From: Edolisoma coerulescens
Taxonomy: Eukaryota > Chordata > Aves > Passeriformes > Campephagidae
Reading direction: 5' to 3'
Length of the DNA stretch: 64,000 bases
Assembly: GCA_013397115.1 (NCBI GenBank)
Contig: VWZW01002569.1
Coordinates: 558,001 to 622,000 of the forward strand
Below the pieces are notes generated by a model. That model did no database searches, was not told where the DNA came from, and worked only from the letters and a program-made list of their open reading frames with translations. Position 1 is the stretch's first letter. Every line of letters begins with the position of its first letter. Shown in pieces: positions 13,201 to 27,900 of this stretch. The translations under genes and the position numbers were made by a program.

Positions 13201-16001
13201 TTGACTGAACTTGCTTTCATATTTCCCACTTTTTTACCAGGTCAAACATGCTTTCTGCATAGCCTATTGATAAAAACCTTATTTCAACAAGAAATTCTTT
13301 CTCAGCAACAAAAAATCTCATCTACAATGTGCCCCTATGAAAAGTTTCTTTTCCGAGTAGATGATATTTCTCTTTCTCCTGATCTTCTAACTTTTTCCCC
13401 ATGATGAGGCATTTGATTTTGTTACGACAAACTGATACTACCTATAAGAAAAGAAAATAAGCATATTTCATAGGACTTACTCTTTTATTCTCTGTGAGAT
13501 ACCAAAACTAATTGAAGCAATTGTGGTAATATTTCTTCTGGTTTCTTCAGAGCTTGCTGTGATGCATTTCATCCAAACCTATGCTCATATTCCAATTATT
13601 CAGCTTTGCTTTCACATTTCTGCTTCAAATGTCACTTTTTTTTTTCTTTAACTATTAGATTACATACCACTAAATTGAGAAATAGCCTTAATCAGGACAT
13701 TTCCCAAGGAATGGAATTAAACCTAATGATACTTATCAGTAAGAACTGCAGCTTAATTGGGATGGTAATTTGCTTAACTGGGATGCCTGTAGGTTATTTA
13801 CTGTAATCAGATAAGGACATCTGATCTGTATTTTCCCAAGAAGGTTATCAAAAGTGTTAATTCTAGAAAGATGTTGTAATTATATCTATGTAATATTTCA
13901 AGTGTGATACTCTCATTTGAGTTGTTCAGCTGTTTGCAGCTGCATTGTACCTTTATTCACCATTTGGCTGTGGTACAGGTATCCTCCTTTCATGCACAGG
14001 AGCCAAGGAAGTGACATCCTAAGTGTTCCCTAACCCTGAGGGCAGAACACAGCAGCTCATGTTATGAGTGAACTGGGAACTCATTCATTTATCACAGCAA
14101 GATCCCATAACCAGGACTGGATTCATGAAACAGTTAAATAATGGCTAATAACAACTACAGAGTAGCTAATGCCAGCAAAAAATTGTTCTTATAAAGTCCT
14201 TGAGGATGTACATATACAACAAGGGCTTGAGCCACAGTGATTTTATAACTGCAAATGTCCTCTCTGAACTATTTAGGAGGCTACACTCCCTGGGATGGAG
14301 ATATTAAAAGACTGTTCAGGAAAGTGTTTCAATATGCTACTTTATTTCCCTATGTTTTATCTCACTCTACAAAATGATGTCTCACTATACAAATGTTGTC
14401 AAATACAACAAAAGTTGAAGTGCTGACAGAAGACACAATAGAATTTTCAGCTCCTAAATGAGACAATAGTTTTGAGATGGATAGGGCAACAGAAAGATTC
14501 TTCAGACTCAAAATAGCATTTTTCTAATTATACTCCATCACAGCATTATGCAGATGAAAGTATTCAGCCTCTCAGTACTAGACATAATGGAACCAATCAT
14601 GCAAAGCATCACTTTCAAGATAGAGGTTGTTACAATTAGGACTAAAACTGAGAAAAAAACACCCCCTTTTTATTTTCTTTTTCTTTTTCATTATCAACAA
14701 TTTTACTTCAAGTTGGGTGCAGCAGAGCTTTAAAAGTTATAGCTAATAGACAATCCATTTTTGACTGTTCTCTTCCTGAAATTCACTGTTACTCTTTTCA
14801 CTCAGTTGAGTCTCATGCTTTGCTTGAAGGTCAGGAGTTTACTCCATCTAAGCCATCAAATATCTTAGAAAGCAATTACTCTTTCTTTTGTTTTCATTCT
14901 CCTATGGGCATTTCTGCTTTCTGCTTCATTGTACAGGACTGTGCTGAGCCCAAGAATCATTTGGAGACCTTGTCTGAAATTTTGGTTTAAAAAATGAAAA
15001 TAATAAAACCTGGATATTTCCACAAAGCTACATTTCTTGCTCTTCATTTTCTTTTGCAGCTACTAATGTAGAAAGGAACCTTTGCAAATTCATTAATTCC
15101 CAAAAATCTGCATGATCACTACAGTTTCTTGGATAAGGGAAAAATAATATTAACTTATAAGAGTTGTCTGATAGCTATTTTTCAGCTTCTCAGGTTGTTT
15201 TCACTCAGCAATCTCATCCCAACAATAACTTTCAGAGTTCATGTGTTCATCACAGGACCTCACTAATAGACAAGAAACAGGCAAGAGGATGCATAAATAT
15301 GCAGTGAACTTCAAAGAAGAATTTATATACCCAGTCATATAGATATTTTTTCTGGTCCTACTGCTGCTGACGTCATTGGACGTAATATTCTCCACCTGAC
15401 TCATTTTCCCAAAAAAACCAAAGTATTTCTGTTTAACAGTTCCATTTTATCAATACATTTCTAGGACATCAATAGATTTCTAGGACAGTTGAATAAAAAA
15501 CAACTTAAAGCTATTTTGGCATGCTTTGAGAGGTTGATCAAGCTTTTGAAACGGCTCTGTATAGCAGGGGTCATACGAGCTGTTTTAGCAGCCTCCAGAG
15601 ATGCTCTACTATGTGCAGCAACACTGTACAGCTTCTACAGAATATTCCTAGGCATCAATCTCTTGACAGATATTTGTAAAAACCCAAAGCTTTTCAAGGC
15701 AGCATGCAGTCTATTCCCTGACCCAGATCCATTAGTGTGTGTTAGACTGGTGATGATGACAAAGGCTGTAAAGCTCCAGCAGCTCTTTTCCAGGAGTTTA
15801 GTGCTGCTGACACTATTGGAGCTGACTTGAATTCCATGTTCCTATGTCAGAGCTCTGCTCTTGCTATTTGCAAAGGCTCCCTGATCTTACTGTAAGATAT
15901 ATGTTTCCAGTTAAAAACATGAGTAGTCTCTAAAATCTAAAGTGGAAATATGGACATACAGTCAGCGGTATAGGTGCATGGAAATACCAGTGAGTTCTTT
16001 T
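10273..16001. other. Unique AT-rich noncoding DNA
   Basis: Nearly 6 kb without a recognisable gene, RNA or transposon. The longest frame is 113 codons (15489-15830, +). Its Lys/Leu-rich product has no signature I know, and no splice or promoter context supports it. Homopolymers of A or T up to about 10 bases are frequent. Confidence 0.75.
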
Positions 16002-16060
16002 GAACCTAACTAAGCTTGGTTGGGAGCTAACTAACTAACGTGGTTGGAACCTAACTAAGG
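16002..16060. repeat. Short imperfect tandem repeat (CTAACTAA words)
   Basis: About two and a half imperfect units of 22 to 24 bases, each built as an A/G-rich start, CTAACTAA and a GGTTGG end. The second unit carries an extra CTAA. This is a small local duplication with no coding potential. Confidence 0.7.
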
Positions 16061-19000
16061 TACACAGAGGTTGGATACTTCTTGCTCTGTACTGTAATCA
16101 GCCATCCTTCTTAACTAGTAGGAACATGCAATTCACAGTAATTATATTTAGGATTTTTTCAGAGTGTCCCTCCACTGTGTAATCTAGATGAAGAGACAAA
16201 TACTATTTCTCAATCCAAAATCTCTTGATCTCTTTCTTCCCGGAAGCATGAGATTATGATGATGAATGAAATTGTCTTCATTTTCATTTTTTCTACACAA
16301 TATCCCATCAGCATTATCTGATATTCATAATTTAACAGCATTTTACATGTAAGAAAGTATATCAAGACCTCACTATTCTTTTCTCCAAAAATATGAGTTA
16401 AAATAGCTTTGTGGCTTTTCTTTATGTGAAAGAAAAAACATTTTTTTTTCCTATTATGAGTTTAGCTGCTACATATAGCTACTTAAATGAGAGGTATTTC
16501 TACAGCATACTTTAAAAGATTTTTTCAGCTATAAAGATTTTATTTACGGACGGCTTTGCACTTAAGTGATCTTGAATTTACACCTAACTAAAAGCAGTCT
16601 CCAAGACTAAATTCTTCAGGCCATTAAATCCTTGCACATTTAAAGTAGTAGGATGCATAATCTTCCTGCAACTTTGATGCAGAACTACATTACTAGCTAG
16701 TGAAACAATAAAGACATCATATTTAATTCCAAAATAGGAATGTCTTTCATTTTCAATACTGAACTGCAGGATTTATTATTACAGCTGAATAAATTTCTAG
16801 CCATTGAAAAACAGTGTAAAAATGTGATACTTCAGGACATTTAAAACAAATCCTAATTTTGTGCCAAATTTGCAAATAAATTTGGCTTAAAAAAATCAAT
16901 TCTTTCTTCGCAAACATTTTAGTTGGAAATAAAGTTTAAATTAATTAAAAAAGAAAAACACTTAGAAAATTCCAAAAGGAAAAATCAAATGGTTTAGAGT
17001 GAATGCCATTTTGACACCGCAACTTAACCCTAAGGTGTTTGAGCGACAAATTCTTTAGTATTTTAAAAAACTTTTAGTCCCAAATTTCTCTTATCATTTA
17101 GCTTTATCAGAGATATTTTATTTTTTGCTTTTAATTTTGAACAAGCCAAAATAAAACGGAAGACAATAATGGTGTCACAGAGATTTTTTGTCCATCATAA
17201 AATATGTGGAACAGGTTGGGGGTTTTAGTCTCTTTTAACAATTAAGTTACAAAATCCCAGGAATAATGAGTGCATGCAACTATATTCATGCAGTCCTGTA
17301 GGGAAAATCTAGAGGGAAAATCACAGGGAAGTAAAGTTTAACTATGGTAAGTGCAGAGTCTCCCACTTTTGGCATACTTTGTTCTGTGTGCTTACTGAAA
17401 GTCATGTCTTTCACATAGGGATTGCTCAATGGGTCTTAAGTAATTTACAGTGACCCTTAAACCAATTTGTTTACTTTCTAAACTAAGCAAACCCTCAATT
17501 TCAGTTTTCCTTAATTCAGCAGAATGCAATTTTCAACAGTTTAGGAGCTGTCACACTAACCTCTGAGCCGTGCTAGCAGTCAATACAGCGAGATAATCGA
17601 GAGGGGTTCAGAAGGTTGGAAAGCTGCTGCAATGAATGACTTTTCCAAGCTAAGTCATTCCCAGAGCAGATCAGCCTTTACATAGTAATTCAGCGCATAC
17701 TGAGAAGACAAGCCTCACTTATATCATTAGCAATGATCTAAACACAAATTGAGATACAATTATTAATTTATTACTCGTTAATATTTAATAATATCTTAAT
17801 TATCATTGAAGTAAATTATTTTTCATTGAATCTCACACAGGTTTGTAAAGTTATTGCATTTTTTTCTCTTTGAGCTCTTATAATAGTATCCTCTGGGCAA
17901 TGTATACTCCTTTGCATAAACCTAGGATTATTCTGAAGACATATCCTCATCCAGCTCAAAAGTAACTATTATAAAATGCATTATTGATTCATGAAAATGC
18001 ATTTCTTTTCTGTAATCCTCACACTGCAAGCTGGTGTTCATTGATTTTCTTGTGAATCTATGTTAAGGTGTGGTGATACTCTGGGCTGGGCAGCTCAGAA
18101 CGGCAGAAACTTTCCCTAGGGAAACTGAGTCAACATTAAAGGAGGAAAACCATAATCATACATTTTCCTTAGGCAGCATTCCTAAATACCCATAGTAAGA
18201 TATTACTGTTATTAAAATCACAATGTAGTAACTCACTTAAACATTTCACCTAAAAAATCACTTTCCATAACTAAACCCACCATCTTGGTAATGGTGTCAT
18301 TTTTGTAACTGCATTTGCATCTGTTTGCAGTTCCTAACTGTGGGCCTTCAGTAATCGTACTCCAAAGTAGCACCTTGCCATTCCTACTAGTCATCAAGGT
18401 CAAGCAACGCTTTTCTTTTGCTCTTCTAAAGCAGCATTTGGAAAGCTGTCAATTATATGTTTTATTAATTACTTCAAACCTAGTCCAACACACCCATTTC
18501 CACCTGGTTAAATTAACCTCCTTAAATCCTGATAAGCACAATTAGTATGTTATGATCTTTGCACTGTACAACTGCATTTTAATATCTGTGAGATCAAGAG
18601 GACAATATAAGCAAAACATGTTCTTTCGATATATAAATGAATGAATTTCATGATTTAGCTCCCTTGATAAGACTGAAATATTCAAACACTAGAATTCCTA
18701 CTGAAAAACATTTTAACTTTAAGTGGTTTCTCAGCAGTAATTCTCTTTTCAGCTGTCACTCTTGAAATAATGTAATAATGCAAACTCTTTTTGCTGCACT
18801 ACTAAAAATAAACAACTACAGATCAAGAAAAACAAAATGTGAAACTTATCCTTCCTACCCTTTGAATAAATTTGTTTTGATAATAACACAAAATGAAAAA
18901 TTAAATCCCTATTCCCTCAAAACTTGGAAAACATATAACTTCTTTTGTTTGGTGCTTTCTTTTGCAGAGCGCTTTTATGCTGATTATGTAAGTAAATGAA

Positions 19001-22000
19001 CTTTAGGACATGACACTTTTAGGACATAAAATGAAAATAATGTATTATCAAAAATATGTGCATTAGAATCATAACAAGATAAAATATAACAAGCTCATGA
19101 GAGCTTCCTTTGGATTTACATGTGGAAATTTTCTGTAGGCAGAGCCATAAAAAGAAGGACTGATACTATAACTCTGGCTTCTTTTGTCTTTTTAAGGTGG
19201 GCATTTTTACTTCTGGTAGGTCAGGAGTGTCTTGTGGAAACAAAAACATTTTGTTAAATGTTCAAGTTGTTAATGGCCTAGAATTCAGCTAAACATTAAT
19301 TAATTCAAGTAAAATGATACTCTTCCAAATTAAACTTTATGTAATCAACATACTTTACTCTGCTGATAGAGAAAACTTTAAGATGTGCTCCTGTTACATC
19401 TCAGTAGTTGATGAGCACAGCAGATATTTTTAAATATTTTAAGAAAACTTTTTTTGTACTAAAACTGGCTTTGAGATGTATGCCTGGAAACCTGAGCCAA
19501 AATGATGCACGCCTGAGAGACTATAGTCCTAGAAATGCTCAGGCCAGTTTATTCTGGCTTTTAATTTCTCTGAGAGACAAAAGTGCAGACTAATTAAAAC
19601 AATTTTAATTTACTTTTCAGTCGTGACATTAACCTTCCTTCCTACACAGTTAAAAATTTCTCATAGGCATATAGAGGATCATTAACCTTCTGAAAAAATG
19701 TTTTCCAATAACTGCAGAACCAATACAAAGAGTCAAAAGTATGCCAAATTTTCTGACTGAAACTAGAAAACAGCTTTGAGTTCAGGATAATCTGATCTCT
19801 TTCAAAGCCTAGAAGGCAAGAAAGAGCTCTGACAAGAAAAGCTCTAAATAACAAAATCAGTGGAGGATAGAGCCTTCAAAAGGGGAGCAAATCAATCACA
19901 AAGGGATCCATTCCTAGGATAAAACATTACTGTGTTATTATTTCAGATTTATAAAAAAAAAAAGTCACTACCTTTTTTTTTCTGACTAACAAGGACTGAA
20001 CCACCAGGCAATAGCTTTTTTTAATTTTTTTCCCCAAGAGACATAAATTCAGTCTCAACCTGTTCCAGCTTGGAACTCCTGACAATGTGGAAAACACATT
20101 GCTACCCAAGGACACAAATCTGGGGGGCTGGGAATTACACTCTAGGATCAGTCCCAGCTAAACCATCTTAGAAAGCAAAGTTGCATGCAACCTCGGAGTT
20201 TCTATAGGCAAACAATGAAAATACATAAATGTGTCTTCAGTTTTGATGATTCTCTCAAAAGACTGGTGAATAAAAAAATGCAGATTATGCTTCAGTTTAT
20301 ATCAAAATATTGCCTCTTTAGGTAACTCTTAACCTTAGTATGATAAAGTAAACATCATGTTTTCTGCAAGAGTTAACCAAATGTTCAACTATGTTAGTAG
20401 CTTTATTATGTAGAATCTCATGGATAATTGCCATCCATATGAAATTAAAACTTCATCAATTGTTTTGTGCCTGGTTGCGTTCCTAGAAGCATTGAAAATA
20501 GTGCATTTCAGCATCCTAGAGACTGCAAACTAGTAAAAAGTAATTAGACACTTTAATATCACTTTGGCTAGAGCATCAACAAACCCAGTAATAGGTTCTT
20601 CCTACTAGTTTTAGTTTTGCATGGTACATAGCCACGCAAACAAACACCCACACAAAGCAAAACCTTTTTTAGTGCAGGGCTCTTATTCAATTTTGTAGAA
20701 CAAAGAAGCAATCATTAAGAAAGAGCTCATGGCAGGTTTAACCGCTACCAGACCTTAGTTTGGTTAGCACTTCAAGAAATTTTTCTATTGTGGAGTTCCT
20801 TAGAAATATATTCATACTTAGATATCACTTGAAAATACATGTGAGTTCTGGTGAATTACATTTCAGTGAGCTTAGTATTGTAATTTTTTGTAATAGGAAT
20901 AGCACTTTTAACAGGAGGATCTTCTCCTCTGGGCAAGTGTGCACACTGCATTTGCCTCATCTTGTGATTTAAACCATTGGTGTTTTAGCTGCTTGCACAG
21001 AAATTAATATCATCATCAAAGGACTAGCAAGTGTCTAGAGAATTGTGTCCCAACCACTAAGAGACAAAGGAGACACCTAAAATATTCATGTAGAAAAGTT
21101 GTGGGCTGTAGGAGTATAAAAGAGCATACACTAAAAAAAAAAAAAAATAAATAACAGTATGCTTGACTGGTCACCTCTGAAAAAAGGCCCTGCTAGAAAA
21201 ACAAGTTATAATTTCTTTTTTTATCTAAGTCTCATCTCTGTTAAGTACTCAGATTAAAATCCATTGCTGATCTAAAAACATTATGGCCTTTTTTAATATA
21301 CTGTTTACCAAAATCAAACTCTTTAACGTTTCTTTACAAGCAAATGTCACAGTAAAATGGAGAAGCAAGGATGAATGTAGACTTGCCCTTAGGCAGTCCT
21401 GACTGTAGGCAGATCCAAAAGTGTGAGACATATCTAGTTTTCCCTCTATCAGAATATGGTTATTGTATTAATGTTATTAAATTTTAAAGTATTTTAAAAT
21501 ACTAATGTTAAATGCTTTTATTTATTAAAATATAAATATTCAAAGATTAAGTAAAAATTATCCAAGTATAACTAATGTACCAGGTAGAAATGTGCATAGT
21601 CTACTACACATGTATCAATCTCCATGATTGATACCATCAATCATAAAATGATATATAAGATAATTTTCTAATGTGCTAATTCTATCTAATAAAATTGTCA
21701 TTCACAATTATTTTAAGAGACATATATAAAATTTGCCCAAAGGAGCCTCCCAGTAATTTTGGATGAGGCACCCTGAGGCTTCATGTGGTACCGTTAATAA
21801 TATACCCATCAAAATCAGAATGAAAAATGAGAACTTTCGTAAGATTTTCAGAACTAAAATTTCTGACAAAGACTATCTCTTCCTTCATCAGTTCACAGTA
21901 GAGATTCTGAATGAACTGGTTTCCACTGCTTCCCCTTTATAGGGTTTTGTCCCACTTCCTTCTCAGTCCTAATTTCACTTGCTTATCACACACACAAGTT

Positions 22001-24879
22001 TTGCACCATGATTAAGGCATTTCTGGGTTCAACATTTATACGAATTATTATATACAGAATATGATATTGCAGTAGCACTAAATTGCAAAATCATATCTTC
22101 AGAAGTTGTTTAATACCAGAAAGTTTCAGGAGTGCCCCATTACTTGAAGACGTAGGTGGAGATACAGTTTAGATATAGTATAAAAAGTTATTTAAAGGAT
22201 GACTGAAATGTTGTATTTTATTACTGTCTATCCCTATAAACTCCTCAACTTTCAAACGTTCTGATTGCCTGAAATTCAGTCGATTAGCTCTAAAAACAGC
22301 TGACATATAGCATCATCACTGAAAGTAATGCAGCAGTTGAGTAGTCAGGCACAGCTATTGTCTACTTCCTCTTCCTTCTTTTCATTCCTGCAAATTAACT
22401 AAAGTAATGCTTTACGCAGTGTTTAGGAAGTTAATGGGGCCAAACTTACCTCATCTCTGCTACATTTTATAATTATTCCAAGAGAGGAATCCTTTCAATG
22501 CCCTGAAAGGCAATTATGACTCATTGGTGTAGAAAGCAAGTGTGGCACCTGAAACAAGATTCCAAGTTTATCTAGTGGGAACAAGAAAAGGAAAAACCCA
22601 ATATGCTAACCTCTGCTACAAAGACCAAATAATGTCACAATCTTTTGGCCCATGTTTGTATCTCAGATCTGCTCAGCTCATCTCCTTGTGCCAGGCAAAG
22701 GTCGGCTGATCCCTACCCTTGAGTTCTTCCTGGAGTTCACAATAGAGAGCACCACAGCTTCAAAGGGAGATGTGGAGGGCTTCCCTCACAATGGCGCGTT
22801 CTTCATGACCAACATGTTCTCCAGAGAAGTGAGAAGTCAGTCAGGATTACTTCAGGACAGAGGTGAATAACTAGCTGGGAATCCAATGTCCCAAGTAGTG
22901 GGATCCCAACAGCTAATTGTATGAAAAGAGCACCACCTTTTCCTCTGCGTTTTGAGCTTAGACATTCACATTCAGAGGGACATTAAGGGGCTCTAAATTC
23001 CACATATGCTCTTCTGGAGCCCCATCTTGAGCAGCTTGTGTCATATCACAGCTTTCCAGACTGAACTAGTTGGGCCAGGGCAACCGAACATGTTGCCTAA
23101 CAGAACAGAGGCCTGATGCAGGAAACAGGATTAGCTGCCACTGCTTACGATGCCAGGCTTTTTCCATGGGCAACTCTGATTTGCCTGATGAATCAGGTAT
23201 TATTAATTGAGCAAGGGAAGTAGATAAGTTATTGTAGTATCACAGTCAGTCTGTGCAGCTGATGAGAATTGGGGTTGCTTAATTCCAAACATGATAAAGA
23301 CTTTAAAAGTTAATGTGCAGCTTGTACTGAATAATAACAGGAAAATATTATAATGAATAGTTAATCATCACTTAATTAAATTTTCAGGATACAAGGGCTA
23401 CTAAGCAATTAAGTAAATATTCTGTACTTAAGGGCATAATTAAAGGACCTTCCTGCTTCCTGCATATAACATAATTTCAAAAACTTCACATTTCTCATGA
23501 TCATTCCTACCAGGAAATACCTGTGAGGCAGAAAATAGATTATGCAGCAACATTTCATTGTTTCCTCAAGCTGTCACAATTGAAAATAATGTTATAAACA
23601 ATCTACATAATAATCATTCATAAAAGCAATTGTTTGTTAAGTCTAGCGTATTAAGGGTCAATGACTAGATTGCTGAAATAATATAATGCGATCTTTACAA
23701 CAGCTTGATACCTGTGAATGATTCATCATGCCCTTCCATATGTAGCTAATAAAGTCTAACTGGCACTCTGCTTTTGAACCTGTTAACTGTAAAATTTATA
23801 TGACGGTGTGTTATGAGACTGGATGTTGTCTAAGGACAACAAATATGCATGCAAACATCATAACATTTTAGAAAAAAGGTCAAGATTTATAGATCAAGGT
23901 TTATTAAATATAGCATTATTTATCAGTATGAGTTCTGGTTTGGAAATCCACATAAGCACTCTTGGGATTCAGAACACTAAAGTCAATTCTCAGTTTTTGA
24001 TTTTCAGTAGTATGAGTAAAATTAACAGAAAAAGGACACTTCAGATTAATTCAGTATAGCTATACCAGTTGATTCAGACTCACACTTTCCTTCTTTCTCA
24101 ATTCATCCTACTATTTGAACATTCCTGCCATCATGGCATCATAAACTCCTAGAAGCAACTGGAGACTTTTGCAAGAATTCAAAAAAAGCAACCACCTCCT
24201 GTTCTGTAGTATCTCGTGTGTAGCACTGTTTGTAGAGGAATTAAATTGGTTCAGTAGGATTCTATGACAGAGGTATTGACTATTCTGGTTTGTATTATAG
24301 ATTCCTTATAATTCCACTGGTCTCTACAACAATAACATTTATTCCATTTCTCCTAGTAATCTTGCCACCCAATCAACCTTGTGTATATTCTCTGAAATAT
24401 GTACATAAAATCTTCCTAAGTTCTACAGGGCTGGGAATAATAACAAATCTAATTTGGTTATGCTCCTTTTTAATGTGCTGTCTTTAAAACAATTGTTCAA
24501 CTGTATCATGTCAGGAAACAATGGCCTACTCAGAAAATGAAGAAATAAAGGCACCAGATTTTCACAGTTACTTTGTTCTATTTCTGACTGACATTTTGAT
24601 GGATATTTCTTTGGGTTTCCTCATGGAAGGCAGGTAGGACATGATTATTCTAATTTTAATGTGTGAAGTGCAAAATGAAAAGCCACACAAAGAAGGAAGT
24701 TCTTCATTATTCCTCCTCAAAAAACTTATGAACTGAGTGAGTCATCAGATTACTTTGCTATTTATCCTACCAGAACAGTTTATTTGGATGTCAAGAAAAT
24801 CATATCTAAATCCCAGTCTACACTTTCTTACACAGAAGTGGTTGCACAGTTCTTCCCACCTACTCATAGTCTACTGCAA
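16061..24879. other. Unique AT-rich noncoding DNA
   Basis: No gene is supported. Present are an A-rich homopolymer near 21132-21150, AT-only stretches around 21480-21540, and a 72-codon frame at 22652-22870 in a slightly GC-richer patch, with no recognisable family. A well-formed acceptor/donor pair around 18968-18987 is discussed under findings. Confidence 0.7.
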
Positions 24880-24959
24880 GACCCAAAATAGTCCCAAAAA
24901 AACCACAACAGCAAAAAAAACCACTCCCAAAAACAACCACCTCCACACTCCAAAAACCT
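24880..24959. repeat. A/C-rich low-complexity tract
   Basis: About 80 bases made almost only of A and C, in runs such as CCCAAAAA and ACAACC. It gives a Lys/Thr/Pro-rich frame that should not be read as a protein. Similar tracts occur at 33754-33823 and 36675-36852. Confidence 0.8.
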
Positions 24960-27900
24960 CTATAATAACAACACTGTAAATCTGCCAGTGCTTTCCTCCG
25001 TCTCTCACTTTCTCTCTGGTTAAACACTCATGTCATCACTAGCATACACCATCTCATCTCTTCATGAAGACAGCTGCCAAGATCTAAGATGCTGAGACAG
25101 CAATGACTGTAAAATAAACCAGGCAAAAGCAAATAAGAGGTTATACTTTTCTGGGGCTGATCTCCAAGTTAAATCAGTGCAAAATTCACATGCACTGGTG
25201 TTCAGCCTCAAGAAGAAATCAGCAGCAGGCAGAAGCTATATGGTATTGACATAAATTGATTTCATGTTGAATCTTTCTTAGGATCTTCTACAGGACACAT
25301 TATCATTTAACAGTCTACCACTGTTTTCATGAACAGAATGCTAATGTGACAGCACACCTACCTTCACTCCTTCACAATTTTCAACATAAGAATTTTACAA
25401 TGCAGAATAAATCTGATAGCAGCACAGCATTGGAAAATTTCTTGGAGGTGTTCTACTTTGAAACTTATTACACAAATTCCTTGCTTACTCAAAACCAGCA
25501 CAAGCATATTGATTTCATGGAGGTGCTTTTCATTAGTCACCTGGACATCTTTCTGTTAGGATACAAGAACCCTTTCAACAGCACATTTTCTGGGAAATTT
25601 TTGCTTCTTCAGAAAATGTTTTATCGGTGTTATCCAAGTAATCTATGCAAAGGAACTTAAGGTATTCTAAAAAAGCTTGGCTAAAACTTTGAGGTCGATA
25701 TATTGAAGACACTACAATCAGGGATGTCTTTTCATAAAATATTTCTTGAGCCTCACTTTCTTAGCATCTCTGTCAGGTCATTCATTTCCCAGGAGCCCAC
25801 TCAGACTAGTAGATGTATTTTTCTTGAGCCTGTAAATTCTGAAACTGTACAGCTTCCAGGGAACTGTGTGCATTTGGAATCCCGTTTTTTATAACGACTA
25901 GTTCAGATAAGAATTGAAAAATAAATATACTGCAATCATTTTTGCATCCCTTTAAAGTCTACAGTGGAAGGGAACACATGGTCAAGGTTTGCAGAAAGCC
26001 ATACACGTGATCTATTGGACTCCACTATCAATTAGGAACTTCTGAATGGTTTTTTCTGCCTATGAGAACTCTATTCCATAATTAATGAAATAAAAGCAAG
26101 AAGGAAGAATAGTTGCATCACTTATATGTGGAAACCTATTGTAGTATGCAAAAATTTCTCAGTCCCTTTTGCAATCCATTGGACTTAAAAAAATGAAGGT
26201 GATAGAAATGGGTTATTACAAATTGTCCTTTAGATACTTCTCTATATCTGTCATTCATTTCTTCTGACAAAAAAGACTTTACAAAATAGTAACTTAAATG
26301 GGTGATGTGAATGGTCCTAAAAAAAATTCATTGTAATAGATGTATATTTTGGCAAATGAATAATCTGATTTCTGTATTTGAATGAAAACCCTGAACTTTG
26401 ATATACTTCGTAAACCCTTCAATTTTTTAGTCAGTCTTAGTAATACACTTAAAAATGAAAATGTTTGTGATTTTGCGCAATATTCAGCATCACTGATACT
26501 GAGCATTAAAGGATTTTCAAATCTATTGAACATATGAATCTTAAAATCAATGCAGAGAAGGTAAATCTATACAGGAAAAAGATCACACAGGGTGCTTTGA
26601 ATTCTCCACCACCTGAAGTTTGTATATTAAAGGAGGAGTAATTTCTAAGGCCCTTTCCTACCACAGTTACTACCAGAATTCTTCATATTTGAAGTAAGCA
26701 CATGAACAGGATTGGAAGGGAGTGCGAGTTATAAACAACTGAGTGAGGGTGCCAAAACAGTCCTTCCTTCCTTTCATCTCCAGAGAGTGACCCAGAAGGC
26801 TTACAGAAGTCACTGTCATTGTTCCAACCAACAGAAGAAGTGTCTGAGTGTTAAGTACCTGAATAATAATAATTAGAAGGAAGAAAGAATGCACTATGAG
26901 GTTTTTTTCCTCCTTTTTTCCCTTGCTTTAGTATAGCATCTTGATGTTGTATAAACATCTTTTTTATTCCAAGATCTTCCCATCAGGAAATTCTGAGCTT
27001 TTGAGTTACAAAAGTGCCAGGGGATACCTCTTCACAGAATTTGTCTTTGTATCTGCAGTTTTGGTCTCAGAAATACAATACCAAAAATCTGAAATATGAG
27101 CATGGGTAACAGCAGCAATAACATACTCAAAACATAAACTTCTTTGGGCATCTTCGTGAAAAAATGTCAATTAAACAAGATACTATCACTAGTTGCCTTA
27201 TGACACAGAGTTCCCTTCTGATTATATGCTATGCTATAAGCAAAACCAACATATGTTCAGAGTATGTTTCGATTTTTTTCCCCCAATTATTTCTTTCCCA
27301 GCTGTATGATTCTGTTATTGAATTTCTCCCTTTATCTATTGTTCATTCCTGAATTTCCATCCAAGATGTTTGCTAAATACTGCTAACTCTCTTTTAGATG
27401 AAATTGAGAGTTCCACTTAGAAGTAGTCTTGCCCAGCCTTGTCTTGTAACTTCCTGGAGTAAATGTTGAAGGAATTTAATGTTTACTTACTGCTAGTTTT
27501 AATGCTGGCATACACCATTTTGGAAATAAAACCTAAGGATAATTTATCAAATGAAATTTTCAAAGGAAGAGGCAACCCTTTCTAATCCAAGTTGATTATG
27601 TTGTTAGTTTATGATTCTGAAAAGGTTAATATAATTTACCCCAGACAACATAGCTTGCTCAGCTTCTTTGATATTATTTTTTCTTTTTTTTTTAATTATA
27701 TAACTAAAATGACTCGGTCAACATAATATTCATAAGTCTTCTCACATTAGGGATATAGCTACTCAGTAAAACAGAATATAAAAGTATATGGCTTTTTTTC
27801 TGGTTCATATTTGTATAAGTTTGCCTTTCAGATGCTCACTTTAATTATATGTAATGTATAGTCATGAGTGTGATTAATAGAATATAGATTCTGGTGTGGT

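Noticed and set aside
15489..15830. 113-codon Lys/Leu-rich frame on the + strand as a small gene
   Set aside because: Length is within chance expectation, the product matches nothing I know, and no supporting signals surround it.
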